From: Leptobrachium leishanense
Taxonomy: Eukaryota; Chordata; Amphibia; Anura; Megophryidae
Reading direction: 5' to 3'
DNA length: 64,000 bases
NCBI GenBank assembly: GCA_009667805.1
Contig: CM019067.1
Coordinates: 159,669,049 to 159,733,048, forward strand
Made by a program: the position numbers and the translations under genes. The stretch's first letter is position 1. Every line of letters begins with the position of its first letter. This document shows, one piece after another, positions 11,193-22,455 of this stretch. The notes under the pieces were generated by a model. It made no database searches, had not been told where the DNA came from, and saw nothing but the letters and a program-made list of their open reading frames with translations.

Positions 11193-11261
11193 AAGTATCG
11201 GCACTCAGATATATCTTTTACATACTGAAATCAATATGCATTTGAACACAGTTACAGCTAA

Positions 11262-11480
11262 ATTTTTTATATAGCGCCAACAGATTCTTTACAATTTGGT
11301 AACACAAACATGAGAGATAATGGTACATAAGGAACAGAGGGCTCTGCCCATATGATAAATGTCCAGCCAATACAGCACCTTATACATATGGACTGCCAGA
11401 AGTGCCATAAGTTTACAATCGAATGGAAGAGGGGTTTGTGAAGCAAGAGGGAGCAGAGAGAGTGTTTAACTGGTGCCCGG
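11262..11480 (-). mobile_element. Retroposon 3' tail (relic)
   Basis: On the minus strand the end reads TTGTAAAGAATCTGTTGGCGC followed by TATATAAAAAATT. The same tail occurs on the plus strand at 22296-22450 (TTGTTGGCGCTCTATAAAAA). A tail of this type is common at the ends of frog LINE/SINE copies; the family name is uncertain. Confidence 0.45.
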
Positions 11481-11783
11481 TATAATCAGGTGACTGAGTA
11501 TAGCAGACGCAGTATAAGAGAAGACCAAGAACCTGGAACTGATGAGATTAATCCGTGAGAAAATTAGAAGCAGCTGAAAGGGAGAGCTATAAATTTAGGA
11601 CAAGGATTGACTGGAAGGGTGGATGAGGGAGATGGGTTGGGCAGCAGAGCAGAGAAAAGGCAGTGAGTTGTTATGCGATTTGCTTTGAAATGGCTTGTTG
11701 GATGCAGGGAAAAGGTGGTGAGTTATCTTGGTCTTATTTTGTTCCATCAGTTTAATTGAAAATTAAATTTATTTTCTTTTCTT

Positions 11784-12142
11784 TATTTATAAAGGATTTT
11801 ACCAGGAGAGATACATTGAGATTTCTCTCGTTTTCAAGTATGTCCTGGGTTCAATAACATTGAGTGGTTACAGAAATACAAAATAGTAAAATGCAAGATA
11901 TTAACACAAAAACAAATATACAGATTAACAGAAAAATAAATATGTAGGAAATAAAGTCATTATGTCACATGTTTACAGGTGCATTCCGTATTGAGGTATG
12001 TTAATAGGGAATTCTTAAGGGTCTTTAGACTGGGGGAAGATTTGATGGTGTCTGGGAGGTTATTCCATATTTGTGGTGCTCTGTGGGAAAATGAGGATCG
12101 AGACACTTTCTTTTTGTAGTGTGGAAGTGCAAGTAAATACAA
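11784..12142 (-). pseudogene. LINE reverse transcriptase C-terminus (relic, copy 1)
   Basis: The frame on the minus strand contains VSRSSFSHRAPQIWNNLPDT, then SSPSLKTLKNSLLTYL and a stop. This is the pattern seen at the C-terminal end of ORF2 in CR1/L2-like non-LTR retrotransposons (SFSxxAPxxWNxLP, SLxxFKxxL). Below it lies the 3' untranslated region, ending near TTATAAAGGATTTTACCAGG at 11784. It is 5'-truncated just above the motif. A second copy is at 22253-24130. Confidence 0.75.
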
Positions 12143-12826
12143 GCAAAGTTCACCATAGGCTATCCCCTCTGCCCTTATTTGTTTTCCAATGGACCGTTTA
12201 GGTTTATCTGGAAAAACTGTAATACAACAAGGATTCTACAGGTTGTGCTTGGAGTTTTGGGACTCTACGGCATCATCTGGCCCATAGCCATTTCAGCTCT
12301 CCAAGAATTTCCCTCATCTGCCACATGAACAGTCTGGGCCTTCTTGGTAAAATGTAGTTCCAAGTTGACCTTACTATCTAACCTCAATATGTAATGCAAT
12401 GATCTTATATCCAAAAGTGGCATTAACCTATATTTTGTCAACAAATAACAACAGTCAAGTCGAGCAGAAACGCCTAGGAAGGCAGTCCCTTCACTATTTT
12501 AGCAGAGGGAACTTAGATCCCATTTGGCTGATATTATGGAAAGATGCCATATCTTTCTAATCCAACACATTTTTATAGATTGTCTATACATAGAGGTGTG
12601 TCCAGGGCTTGAGTGCATTGAAAATGGCAATTTCTCCATATTTGCCAGTGGAATGGTATTCTCATTCATAAAGAGCTTCTGAAACTGGTGCAGCTTCCAG
12701 TAATCATTTTAATGACAGAGATCGTGGGTGGACAGAAATCTTATTTTTTAGGACTTGACCCATGAGCAAAGTCACTGTAAAGTTTAGTGGTCTGCCCTCA
12801 CATACGATAGATATACCAAATTCTTG
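12143..12826. other. No gene recognised
   Basis: Intron sequence between the LINE relic and the hAT element. I see no ORF of note and no repeat structure. Confidence 0.4.
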
Positions 12827-12834
12827 AAAAAACT

Positions 12835-14140
12835 AGAGATGTGCAATTCGTTTAGTTCCGAATTGAAATTCGGACGAAATTCACCATTTAGGTGTTTCGG
12901 GAGCATTCCCAAAAACGAAATATTGACCACCCGAAATTTCAGATCAATCCGAAATTCCGTATTCATTCGATTCGGTGATCCGGATCATTTCAGTGATCCG
13001 GATCAGTTCAATGATCCGAATCATTTCAAGTGATTCAGATCAGTTGGTTTTTCACTTTTTTATGAGTTACTTTGTTTTGTATTGCTTATTTAAGAATGGC
13101 AAGTAGATTACTACTAAAAGAATGAAAGTTTCTTTACTTAATTCTTCTTTTAGGATTTTTTAGATTTTTTTGGTGAAATTTTAGGTTTCCTAACCTTTTT
13201 TTAAAGAAACAAGGCTTTTTAACCCTTAGGTTTCATTGCAGTATATGAATCCGCACACTGACGGGCAGCGCCTCTCTGCCGTATAATTAATGCAGCATAT
13301 TAATCCACACACTGCCAGGCAGCGCCTCTCTGCAGTATAATTAATGCAGCATGTGAATCTACACACTGCCGGGCAGCGCCTCTCTGCAGTATAATTAATG
13401 CAGCATGTGAATCTACACACTGCTGGGAAGCGCCTCTCTGCAGTATAATTAATGCAGCATATGAATCCGCACACTGCCGGGCAGCACCACTCTGCCGTAT
13501 AATTGATGCAGCATATGAATCTACACACTGCTGGGCAGCGCCTCGCTGCAGTATAATTGATGCAGCATATGAATTCGCACACTACCGGGCAGCACCTCTC
13601 TGGAGATCGATTCATTGATTCGGATCGATTCATTTTTTGATCAGTTAGTTTTTAGTTTTTCTTTTAGTTATAATTAATGCAGCATATGAATCCACACACT
13701 GCCGTGAAGTGCCCGGCAGTTTGCGGATTCATATGCTGCATTAATTATACTGCAAAGAGGCGCGCCCGGCAGTGTGTGGATTCATATGCTGAATTATACT
13801 GCAGAGAGGCGCTGCCCAGTAGTGTGCGGATTCATATGCTGCATTGAAACCTATGGGTTAAAAATCCTTGTTTCTTTAAAAAAAAGTTAGGATACCTAAA
13901 ATTTTCACACAAAAAATACCTAAATGATCCTAAAAGAATAATTAAGCAAAGGAACTTACATTTTATTGGTACTAATCTACTTGCCATTCTTAAATAAGCA
14001 ATAAAAAACTAAATAACTCATAAAAAAGTGAAAAACTAACTGATCCGAACCACCCGAAATGAGCCGAATCGCCGAAAAAAACTGTCCGAAATGATCCGAA
14101 ACGAAAAAAACACCCGAAAAAAAGTCATGCACATCCCTAT
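12835..14140. mobile_element. Non-autonomous hAT foldback element with internal tandem repeats
   Basis: It is bounded by AGAGATGTGCA and its complement (TGCACATCCCTAT on the right), with an exact 8-bp TSD AAAAAACT at 12827-12834 and 14141-14148. The arms are long: the first and last ~390 bp are inverted copies, including a GATCCGAA-rich stretch, TTGCTTATTTAAGAATGGCA and a T-rich block. An 8-bp duplication and TAGGGATG-like ends indicate the hAT superfamily. The centre is a 54-bp tandem array with an inverted turn at about 13705. There is no transposase, so it must have moved with enzyme supplied in trans. Confidence 0.85.
13226..13610. repeat. 54-bp tandem repeat inside the hAT element
   Basis: GTATAATTAATGCAGCAT-type units start at 13281, 13335, 13389, 13443, 13497 and 13551, which is an exact 54-bp period. 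Units continue in inverted orientation between about 13665 and 13850. Since 54 is divisible by three, the minus strand shows a repetitive Cys-rich frame (CCINYTAERRCPAVC) that is not a gene. Confidence 0.9.
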
Positions 14141-14609
14141 AAAAAACTATGGCAAAATCCATAAATTTAGTCACAATTATTTTTTCACACCATGATTTTG
14201 CAACATTTTACTATGTAAGAATATAGTAATACTCAAGTTCATGCTGATTTCATCTTAAATAGGACATATTGTACAACGAACCTTAGCAATTAAGAATATC
14301 ATTTTGAAGCTATGTGTCATATTCAAAATACTATCAAGTCATTTTTAGATTTTTTTTTAACATAGCTCATTCCCTTGGCATTTTTTCAATATTCTAAAAA
14401 TTGAGGCAAGCATCCAAGAACATGTAATGCATTGGTACATGGGTCACAGATGAATCACAAAGTGGGATTGCAAGAAAGATTTAATATTGTTTGTCATTTT
14501 AACTTACAAATAGGAAAAAAAGAGCTATAGACCTTCCAACCAGAAGAATATTGGTCATTACATTTATCCCTAGTGCAGATCGGAAGGCACAAGGTAGATA
14601 TATATATAA

Positions 14610-16265
14610 TTTTTTTTTTTTTTTATAATTTAAGATTTTATTTTGGAAATAAGTCAGCAGATATGCAAACATAGAAAAGGAAAGGCCACGCAGGGTCATC
14701 CACAGCAGAAATACCACTTGTGAAAAATAATAAACAGCTCCCGAAAGGGAGTGGGTCTCAGCGTATAATAATAATCCGAGAGGGAGGAGGGGTAGGGGGT
14801 GGCGCAAAAAAGGCAGAACTGACAAACATCCCCGGAGGGGGGTTCTCATAATAAAAATAAAAAAAAAAGGGGGTAAGGCCACGGTGTCATTAAGACCAGA
14901 ATATAGGAAGGGGGGAGGGGGGAAAAATGGCAAAGGCCTGAATGTGCCGTCCCTGGGTCCATCCCGGTGATCTAAAAAGACCGCGGGAGGTCAGTGGAGG
15001 AAAATGGCACCTGGCCCGGGCGCTCGGATGCCAATCTGGGTGTCAGGCCACAGTAATGGTCCCGAGGACGCCCCAAAGCTGCCAAAAAAAAAAAGGGGGG
15101 GAATCTCTCAGATGCAAATAACTAGGTGGAAAACAGCAAAAACAACCGCTAAATAAAAACACTCAGGAGGGGGTATCAAAGAAGGTGGGGTGTCTAAAAA
15201 AAAAAAAGAGGGCAATACAAAAATTGAGGGGGGGGGAAAGAGAGGGTCATCCCCAGCCGGGGTACATCATTGAAAAAGTCATCAAAAATTAAGGTCACAA
15301 CAGGAAACGGGCAGTCAGGGGAGAAGGAGAGAGCAGTCTCAGCCAGTGTCCCGGAACGGCAGCGAGCAACTTGCGGGCAGAGCGACGTAAGGCAGGCCAG
15401 GCCAGCGGGGGAGGCACAAATCTAGGTGACAATCTGCAGTGCCACACCAAAGGACAATGTCACAAAACAGGGCCTCAGGCGGTGCCGGAGCGGGGAACGG
15501 CAGGTAGAGTCCGAACGCCGTCATCTTCTCAGCCATGAGGGGGATCTCCACTTTCACCAGGCTCCGATCGGCTTCAGCGGGCGCCCCCAGCGCACCCGCC
15601 GGCTCCGCTCGGACCAACTCCCCACGGTAGACAGGTACCTCCAAGTTGCGCCACGTGGACCGTCTGTCCAGCGGCACATCAGACAGCTGCAGCACGCCAT
15701 CCATCACTCAAGCCCCATCTCGCGGAGATATGTCAGCCATCTCCATCTCCAGCCCCCCACAGCCGTAGGGATCCATCCGAGGTAGGCCATCTCCATGATC
15801 ACTGCTGCACGGCATCTCAGCACCCCGGCCCGTCCGCAGTATGGCCATGATGCGGCGCATGTCGCCTCACATCACCGGCTGCTCATCGTCTCCCAGCAGC
15901 AGCAGCAGGGCATCTAACAAGGCCGGGAAACGGGGGCCCTCCATCTCCTCAACCCTCAACATAGTACTCAGCGGGGTCAGGGCACCCAAAGCAGCCGCGC
16001 AGGGGAGCGATGGGAGCCAGTAAGCAGGCCTCAAAATGCCCGCCGGGGCCAAACTCCAACCGAGTACGGCAAGAAGCAGGTGAGTCTCTGGACCAGAGGG
16101 GGGGAGAACCGGACTCCGGTCAGCACACTCCGATGGCCAGCCGCCAAGGAGCCACAGGGAAGGTTTCTCAGCGGTAAAAAAGACAGCAAAAGTCCCCAGA
16201 AGTAAATTATCGTCACGGAGCTCTAGTAGTATGCGACTGCTCCCTCCAGCGGCCGGCCACGCCCC
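14610..16265 (-). mobile_element. GC-rich poly(A) retroposon, copy 1
   Basis: On the minus strand the element starts GGGGCGTGGCCGGCCGCTGG at 16265 and ends in an A-run (14624-14610). TATATATATA flanks both sides and could be the TSD. Its body matches the element at 28712-30419: both have an EMEGP-containing short frame, a second frame ending (R/V)(P/R)(W/P)GLP-ALPA-PF-(T/N)G, long T-runs in the middle and a CCTCCCGCGGTC block near the 3' end. No reverse transcriptase is seen, so it was probably mobilised in trans by a LINE. Confidence 0.65.
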
Positions 16266-16276
16266 TATATATATAT

Positions 16277-16980
16277 ACTATAGAAGAACATTTATTTTAA
16301 GTATTTTTCAGTATTTTGTCCATTCCCTGTATGCAAGTGAGATTTGGTCAAAAACAAAGCCAGGCAAGGCACCGTGTGGATTACCCGATGACACTTAATT
16401 AGCAAGCATTCACTGGTATTCATTACGAATAGCATACATAATTACAGGACAGTATGTAATAGAAGACATGCTACAGAATATATAAATATATGTATGAATT
16501 TATAAGAAATTATATAAATAATTGCGAAAAATATCTACATGTCCAGGCAAATCAAAGAACTGCTATGCCCACAGAGCTCATTTGCTACATCCCAAATGTG
16601 CTTTAATGCAGCTTCATATGCATACCCTGACCTATGGTTAAAGCCATTTAGCATGGCCCTGTACTGGCCAGGAGGGTGTCTACTTTAAAGCAGACATTTT
16701 ATGCAAGAAAAAGAGAACTTGTGGACTTCAACTGCATGTTCAACCCAGTGTTTCCTGGTGCATATGGGGAGTATAGCAAACAAGCTCTGTGAGCAAAACA
16801 CTTCCCTAAATTGCTTGGAAATGTTTATCACGATAATTTATATTTATTCATTTTTTTTTAATATTGCAGTATGGAGGCTTTTAAACTCACTTGAACCTCT
16901 GTTTTAAAAATTTAATAAATAATTTTATATATATATATATATATATTAGATAAGCCGTATTAGTCTATATGCCAAAATCA
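16277..16980. other. No gene recognised; AT microsatellite
   Basis: AT-rich intron. An (AT)n run lies at about 16925-16947, directly left of the Penelope-like element. Nothing else is recognised. Confidence 0.4.
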
Positions 16981-17154
16981 CGATTATAGCAGTATGTAGT
17001 GATACTCACCCAAGAACAGGATGACATACAGAATTGGACCACACCATGCAACAAGTCCAGCTGAAAACTGTGCCAACATATATGTGACAGCAGCACTGCC
17101 CAGCTCAATAATGCCACATACAACATCAAGGACTCTTAACTATGCACGTCTGTC

Positions 17155-17446
17155 AATGTGGTGTACATTATCCAGTGCACTGGCTGTAAAATGGGCTGCT
17201 ATGTTGGTGAAACTGGCCTTCAGGACACTCCATCAAGAACCACCAGGAAAATAAATATTGTACCCCGGTGGGACATCACTTCAATCTAACAGGCCACTTC
17301 ATCCAAAACCTCAGAATTAAAATCCTCAAAGGAAATTTTAAAGACCCTTGTGAACGTAAGACATTTGAAATTAAAATGATCACATATTTTAACACCGTAA
17401 AAGAAGGCCTCAATGTGGACTCTGGCTTTTTTAACCCATTATCATA
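17155..17446 (+). pseudogene. GIY-YIG endonuclease domain of a Penelope-like element
   Basis: The first part reads VVYIIQCTGCKMGCYVGET, which is the GIY-YIG nuclease core with the Cys pair typical of Penelope-like elements. A frameshift near 17245-17265 leads into PVGHHFNLTGHFIQNLRIKI, then KTFEIKMITYFNTVKEGLN and a stop at TAA 17444-17446. In intact elements this domain, fused to the C-terminus of the reverse transcriptase, nicks the target DNA. The frameshift and missing N-terminus make this copy dead. Confidence 0.8.
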
Positions 17447-17719
17447 AGTCACATAACATTCAGAATTCTGGCTGGTGTTTTGTTTTTTCTTGTTTTGTTT
17501 TTTTCTGACTTCACTGTTTTGTGTTTTTGTTGTTTTTTTCATTTCTTTCAAGCTGTCATGATCTTATCACTCTTGTTTTATGGACCCGAGATCTCTCATG
17601 TGTTTGTTTTCCCATTTTGATCATACGATTTGACTCACACTATGTATGACATCTAACCCCCCACCCATGTGCCCCTTAATGTCTTTATGTTCAATTCTAG
17701 GATATTGCTCAGTATAGCG

Positions 17720-17760
17720 TCCCGACCTGAAGAAGAGAGGCATACTCTCGAAAGCTTGTC
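17720..17760 (+). ncRNA. Hammerhead-like ribozyme motif in Penelope-like tail
   Basis: CTGAAGA (17727-17733) fits the CUGANGA core, followed by A, a 5-bp stem GAGAG/CTCTC (17735-17739 with 17745-17749) and GAAA (17750-17753). Hammerhead ribozymes are documented in Penelope-like elements. One A is extra relative to the canonical core, and I could not draw a convincing stem I or III, so this is only a structural resemblance. Confidence 0.4.
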
Positions 17761-17934
17761 TTTTAAATGATATTTAAGTGATATATAATAAAATAGATAT
17801 CACTACGTACTGCTATACTCCTGATTTATATATTTAAAGCAGATAAAATATAACTTTTACTAAAGCTGTTAAAGATTGGTTTGGCATTTCAGCCCTGTGG
17901 GTGTTATGAAGGGTGCCATAATTTTTGTCTAGGT

Positions 17935-18071
17935 CAGGGGGTCAGCAACCTTGGCTCCCTGATGTTTTGGGAACTACATCTCCCATGATGCTCAGTCACC
18001 CGTTAGGCTGACTGAGCCACATGGGAAATGTAGTTCCCAAAACATCAGGGAGCCAAGGTTGCTGACCCTTG
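17935..18071. mobile_element. hAT MITE (CAGGGGTCAGCAACC type), intact
   Basis: A 137-bp palindrome: CAGGGGGTCAGCAACCTTGG on the left and its complement on the right, flanked by an exact 8-bp TSD GTCTAGGT (17927-17934 and 18072-18079). Related, more decayed copies are at 24144-24286, 32335-32470, 42222-42275 and 57099-57371. The terminus resembles hAT-Charlie MITEs. Confidence 0.85.
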
Positions 18072-18765
18072 GTCTAGGTCTCTATGGATGTTATATACAC
18101 AGTTGAAAACTGACTGTAAGATGACTCTTCTCCCTCTTGGCAGGTAAACCTCTACATCAATTGCATTTTGAAACTGTGTGCTGAGGTTTTAGATAAAGGA
18201 GTCATCCAGGTGGGTATGACTTTTTCCCAGTAATTGTAGTTCGGACTGTACATTATAATATTTGGGAGTGGGTTCCTGCAGACAATGTTTACAAAATATG
18301 CAGGAATTTTAGAAATCCGCAAACCCAAACAGAGCTGAAATTTGTTTGCATTCATGGAAGTAGTGAACGTTTTAGTGAAATTATGTTTCTTTTTCACAAG
18401 TAACAATAAGATTTCTTTCATATCATGATAAATAGTTTTTTTGTGTACAGCTTACACTGGGGAACAGCATTTTTGTTGAGTTAGATCTGACACTTGTTTT
18501 TGACTAACTGGTGGCATCTGAATTAAAAAATGACCCCAGTTTTTCTCTATCACGTCAATTTTTTAAGGTACAGGATACCCTCCCTTTGTCTCAAAAACCA
18601 TACAAAATGTGCAAACAATGGAAAATAATGAAAAAATTTAATTTGAATTTGACATTCAGGTAATCTAAAAGTCCAATTGGGTGCAAGTAGTCAAGTTAGG
18701 TAGCACTTAAGGTACAAATTTACGCTTGTAGCTTTTCCTGGAGTGTTCAATCTGGACAATCTCGC

Positions 18766-19363
18766 TGTCACGTCTGGGGCTCAGATCGACCAGTCGGGTG
18801 CCAGGCGTTGCGCCGGCTTCCGGTGCTCGCTGGATGGTCAGGAGGTGGGGTATGATGACATACAGCGCAATCCGGCTCATCGCGCAATCCGGCTCATCGC
18901 GCTGTCGTGGAGTTCCTTCCCTGGGTGCGGAGTGATTCGCTGTGCGATTCACTGACTCATTTGTGCTTTTGTTCAGTTACTGTTTCAGCTTGTATGAGAA
19001 CCAGCCCTGTGTACCAGTTTTGGCTATCCCTGACCACTCTAAGTGATTTGGCTTGTATGAGAACCACCCCTGTGTATCAGTTTTTGGCTTTTCCTGACAA
19101 CTCTATCTCTAAGTGACTCTGCTACCACCCTTTGGGTGCCAGTGTCTAGCAATTCTGATCTACTCTGTGTTGCTTTATTGTATATATCAGGTCTGCCTCC
19201 GTTTAGCCCTATCCTGTGTATTCGTCATAATTATATATATATATACAGTATATGTGATTGCGTCTCTAGAGGTAGCCAGATTACCGACCACATAAGGATT
19301 GGAGGGGTAGATAGGGATTGCCTAAAGGGATTAGCGTCGTGAGATATAGAGGGATACGTGACA
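18766..19363. mobile_element. Solo LTR with 5-bp target duplication
   Basis: The 598-bp element starts TGTCACG and ends CGTGACA, with an exact TSD CTCGC at 18761-18765 and 19364-19368. It holds no ORF of note. It contains a tandem duplication of about 70 bp (GCTTGTATGAGAACCA starting at about 18989 and 19052) and a short TA microsatellite at about 19235. This form fits a solo LTR left by recombination of a Ty3/Gypsy-type retrotransposon. Confidence 0.75.
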
Positions 19364-19434
19364 CTCGCCTGATGCTTCAACAATAGTTAGCCATCATATG
19401 TTTCTCCCAGTTTTACTTTGAAATATGCAACATA

Positions 19435-20489
19435 CAGGGCCGGCGCTGCCGCTAGGCCAGCTAGGCAGGTGCCCAGAGCGCAGTGCCCGCCTAGGGTGCA
19501 GCCGGCCTGACCAATTTAAAAAAAAAAAAGTTGGCCGCGTGTTGCAGCCAGCCCCAATACGTGCTGGCGTCGCCGCCGGTGTCAAGGAGACGGAGGCGTG
19601 GACTTGGTGCTTCCAGCTTCCTGCACCAAGTCCACGCCAGCACGTATTGGGACTGGCTACGACTACAAGGAGGCGGAAGGTGACGGCGCTGGAGCGGCAA
19701 ACATCCATGGGTGAGCCTGGGGGCAGATATCCATGTGTGAGCCTTGGGGCAAATATCCATGTGTGAGCCTGGGGGCAAATACCCATGTGTGAGACTGGGG
19801 CAATATTTCCATGTGTGAGCCTGGGGGCAAATACCCATGTGTGAGCCTGGGGGCAAATACCCATGTGTGAGACTGGGGGAAATATTTCCATGTGTGAGCC
19901 TGGGGGCAAATACCCATGTGTGAGCCTGGGGGAAAATACCCAAGTGTGAGCCCGGGGGCAGATATCCATGTGTGAGCCTGGGGGCAAATATCCATGAGTG
20001 AGCCTGGGGGCACATATATCCATGTGTGAGCCTGGGGGCAGATATCCATGTGTGAACCTGGGGGCAAATACCCATGTGTGAGCCTTGGGGCAAATACCCA
20101 TGTGTGAGCCTGGGGGCAAATATTCATGTGTGAGCCGGGGGGCAAATATCCATGTGTGAGCCTGGGGGCAGATATCCATGTGTGAGCTTGGGCAGATATC
20201 CATGTGTGAGCCTGGGGGCAAATACCCATATGTGAGCCTGGGACAGATATCCATGTGTGAGCTGGGACAATATCTCCATGTGTGAGCTGGGGCAATATAC
20301 CCATGTGTGAGAGCTGGGGGGCAAATATACCCATGTGAGCTGGGGGGCAAATATACCCATGTGAGTTGGGGGCAAATATACCCATGTGAGAGCTGGGGGC
20401 AAATATACCCATGTGAGCTTTCTTTTTTTGGGGGGGGGTGCAAGTAGCTGGTCTTGCCTAGGGTGCAAAATAGTCTAGCACTGGCCCTG
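19435..20489. mobile_element. Non-autonomous hAT element carrying a minisatellite
   Basis: It begins CAGGGCCGGCGCT and ends AGCACTGGCCCTG, which are inverted repeats, flanked by the 8-bp TSD GCAACATA at 19427-19434 and 20490-20497. Subterminal GC-rich motifs (GCCTAGGGTGCA at ~19490 and GCCTAGGGTGCAAAA at ~20456) occur near both ends. The interior is mainly a 26-bp minisatellite. An inverted repeat of about 55 bp at 19555-19650 (ACGTGCTGGCGT / CCAGCACGT) lies before the array. No transposase. Confidence 0.9.
19700..20425. repeat. 26-bp minisatellite (CATGTGTGAGCCTGGGGGCA unit)
   Basis: About 28 imperfect units, most of 26 bp, with variable tracts of G and alternation of AAATAC, AGATAT and AATATT. 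On the minus strand the unit reads CATGGATAT, TTGCCCCCAG, CTCACA. It gives long artefactual frames rich in HTW, PPGS and GYL. The same unit, on the opposite strand, makes up the start of the array at 45285-49655. Confidence 0.92.
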
Positions 20490-20497
20490 GCAACATA

Positions 20498-22250
20498 GGC
20501 TTGCCTGACAAATGTGCTGATGTTCACCCTTTGACTGGGAACGGTGAAACTGCCACAGATATAACAAAAGGAATCAGGGCTGTTTTGGAACTTACGACAA
20601 GAAATAGCAGAGGCAGACATGATCTGAAGGAAAGGAAATAGGTGCAAATAAAATAATTCTGCTTACTCCTTGTATACTGACTTTCGGAATACGATTCACT
20701 AAATACAGTTATACACACCCTCTCACCACACTGTCTCACGTGTAACTGAAATGCAGAGACACGTAACATCCGGTCGCCAAGGTGGCCCCCCACCCCTCCA
20801 CACTCGAGGGAGATCCACTCTCAGCTAATAGGAGAGCACTTATGCTCCCATACATCCGGGTGGCAGTAATCGCATTCAGATAAGCTGTAGAGAAATAATC
20901 TGACGTGATAGAAGAAAACTAACTGCAGTTTTGAAATCTGCGCCTAATTTAGTCTGAAACAGCTGAAATATCGAACGCAACAGAAAATATGTTTCAAATT
21001 GTTCCCCAGTGTTATAGCTCTTCTATATTTTGCTTTCCAAATAGTGTCTATTAAAAAAACCAAATAAATATGCTGGACTTGCCGGCTATGAATGACCTGT
21101 GCTCATTGCTTTCCCTATTTATAAATATGTGGATCTGAACCTGTAATGCTTCTCCTGCTAGCAGAGTGCAAAATCATTGCCAAATTCCCTTTTAAATAAT
21201 TTACTACGCTTTTATTTATTTTACAACTTGCTTACCTTTTGGAATTTGAAAATTGATATTGCCTTTGATTTAATTCACTGAGCAGCAATAGGTGAACACA
21301 CCATTTGGATCCCTTTGCTTTATTTAGAGCGGTATGCAAGGAGCAAAAAAGGTCCAGTGGAGCATGTGAAATGGGCATTTTGGAGCAATTTTCACAAACC
21401 AGAAGCTTGCATTGTAAACACAGCTGCAAGTTTGAGTTTACATTGGGGTAATGACTAATATGAGTAAGATGTTATTACAAAAACCTGCATGCAATTAACT
21501 GGAGAAAATGTAATGTACAAAACATACAATGATTCGGATGAATTTAAAATAAGAATTAAACCAAAATATGTCGCAGGACCATTTTATGCAATACAATCAA
21601 ATATGTTCTCTGTATGAACATAGGACTTAATGCTGTTTGGGAGAACAATGGGTTTTTAAGTATACCTTTGAACCTCCTATGTAATTAGATTATTATGCTT
21701 ATATGGCTGCTCAGACATTTTTACAGCCCTTTGAGTGATAATAAAATGGTTAGTTGCACAGTAACTTTTAGATCAGCTGTTCTCAGTGCAACCACCCCCT
21801 AGTGCTGTTTAACCATGAAAAACCCTGCTCTTAATTAGCTAAGCTTGAGTGTGCTTTTCTTTTAATGTGCCTTCTAAAACTCATGGCATTGCTGATAATG
21901 ACTTCAGTAAATGAATTCATCAGTAAGCTTTAGATTACTTCAGCTACTGGTGAAGATTGCTAATATTAGATGTAACGTATTTACACATTGCCTGTGTTAC
22001 TGTTATTAAGCCCAGACATCATTTTCATGTGGTCTACATAGCCTGCCAGGAATTAGAACTTCATAGTTATAGTGTCTTAGGTTTCTTATTAGCTACAGAT
22101 TATAGTGAGTCCGTCTATTCTGGACCCAATGACATGCGATAGGGGAAAACCAGATGTTACACCCAACAAAGGCAATCTCAGGGAAGAAGTGAAAGGAAGT
22201 GAAATCATTTGGTCCTGGTCCTAGTCCTGATTTCAGGGCCCAAGATTTTA
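20498..22250. other. Intron, no gene recognised
   Basis: Mostly unique-looking AT-rich sequence. Short ORFs here match nothing known and have no splice-site support. No repeat structure seen. Confidence 0.4.
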
Positions 22251-22295
22251 TTTGTTTATAAAGTATTTTACCAGGAAGGATACATTGAGATAACC

Positions 22296-22450
22296 CTCAC
22301 CTAGTGTGTCACCCCATCCTCTTAGATTTAAGCTCTTGAGAAGGGTCCTCTCTCCTACTGTGCTGTGTGTTGAACCTGTATGTATATTTGTTATTCTGCC
22401 TCCCATTGTACAGCGCTACAGAACTTGTTGGCGCTCTATAAAAACTTGTA
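22296..22450 (+). mobile_element. Retroposon 3' tail
   Basis: It contains TTAGATTTAAGCTCTTGAGA, TATTCTGCCTCCCATTGTAC and GCGCTACAGAACTTGTTGGC, ending in GCTCTATAAAAAC. This is a very common frog retroposon tail. It sits inside the split LINE, directly left of MITE copy B. Confidence 0.5.
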
Positions 22451-22455
22451 AATGT

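Larger units (their letters stand above)
16985..17817 (+). mobile_element. Penelope-like element, 5'-truncated
   Basis: A GIY-YIG coding relic (17155-17446) is followed by a 3' tail with GACCTGAAGAAGAGAGG and CTCTCGAAAGCTTG, the hallmark tail of vertebrate Penelope-like elements. The outer edges carry an inverted repeat: ATAGCAGTATGTAGTGATA at 16986-17004 and GATATCACTACGTACTGCTA at 17796-17815. The reverse transcriptase domain is missing. Confidence 0.75.

Noticed and set aside
10827..11204. One continuous 125-codon cadherin ORF
   Set aside because: The cadherin-like part ends at clear splice sites (11048 and 10931); the rest is intron read-through.
13281..13605. Regular direct repeats that could be mistaken for a CRISPR array
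   Set aside because: Repeats are contiguous with no unique spacers, and the genome is a vertebrate one.
13226..13633. Cys-rich 18-residue repeat protein on the minus strand
   Set aside because: The 18-residue period is the 54-bp DNA repeat of a hAT foldback element. No signal peptide or other gene feature.
19394..20647. 417-codon minus-strand frame rich in HTW, PPGS and GYL
   Set aside because: It covers the 26-bp minisatellite and runs through both element ends into flanking DNA. There is no splice or start context.
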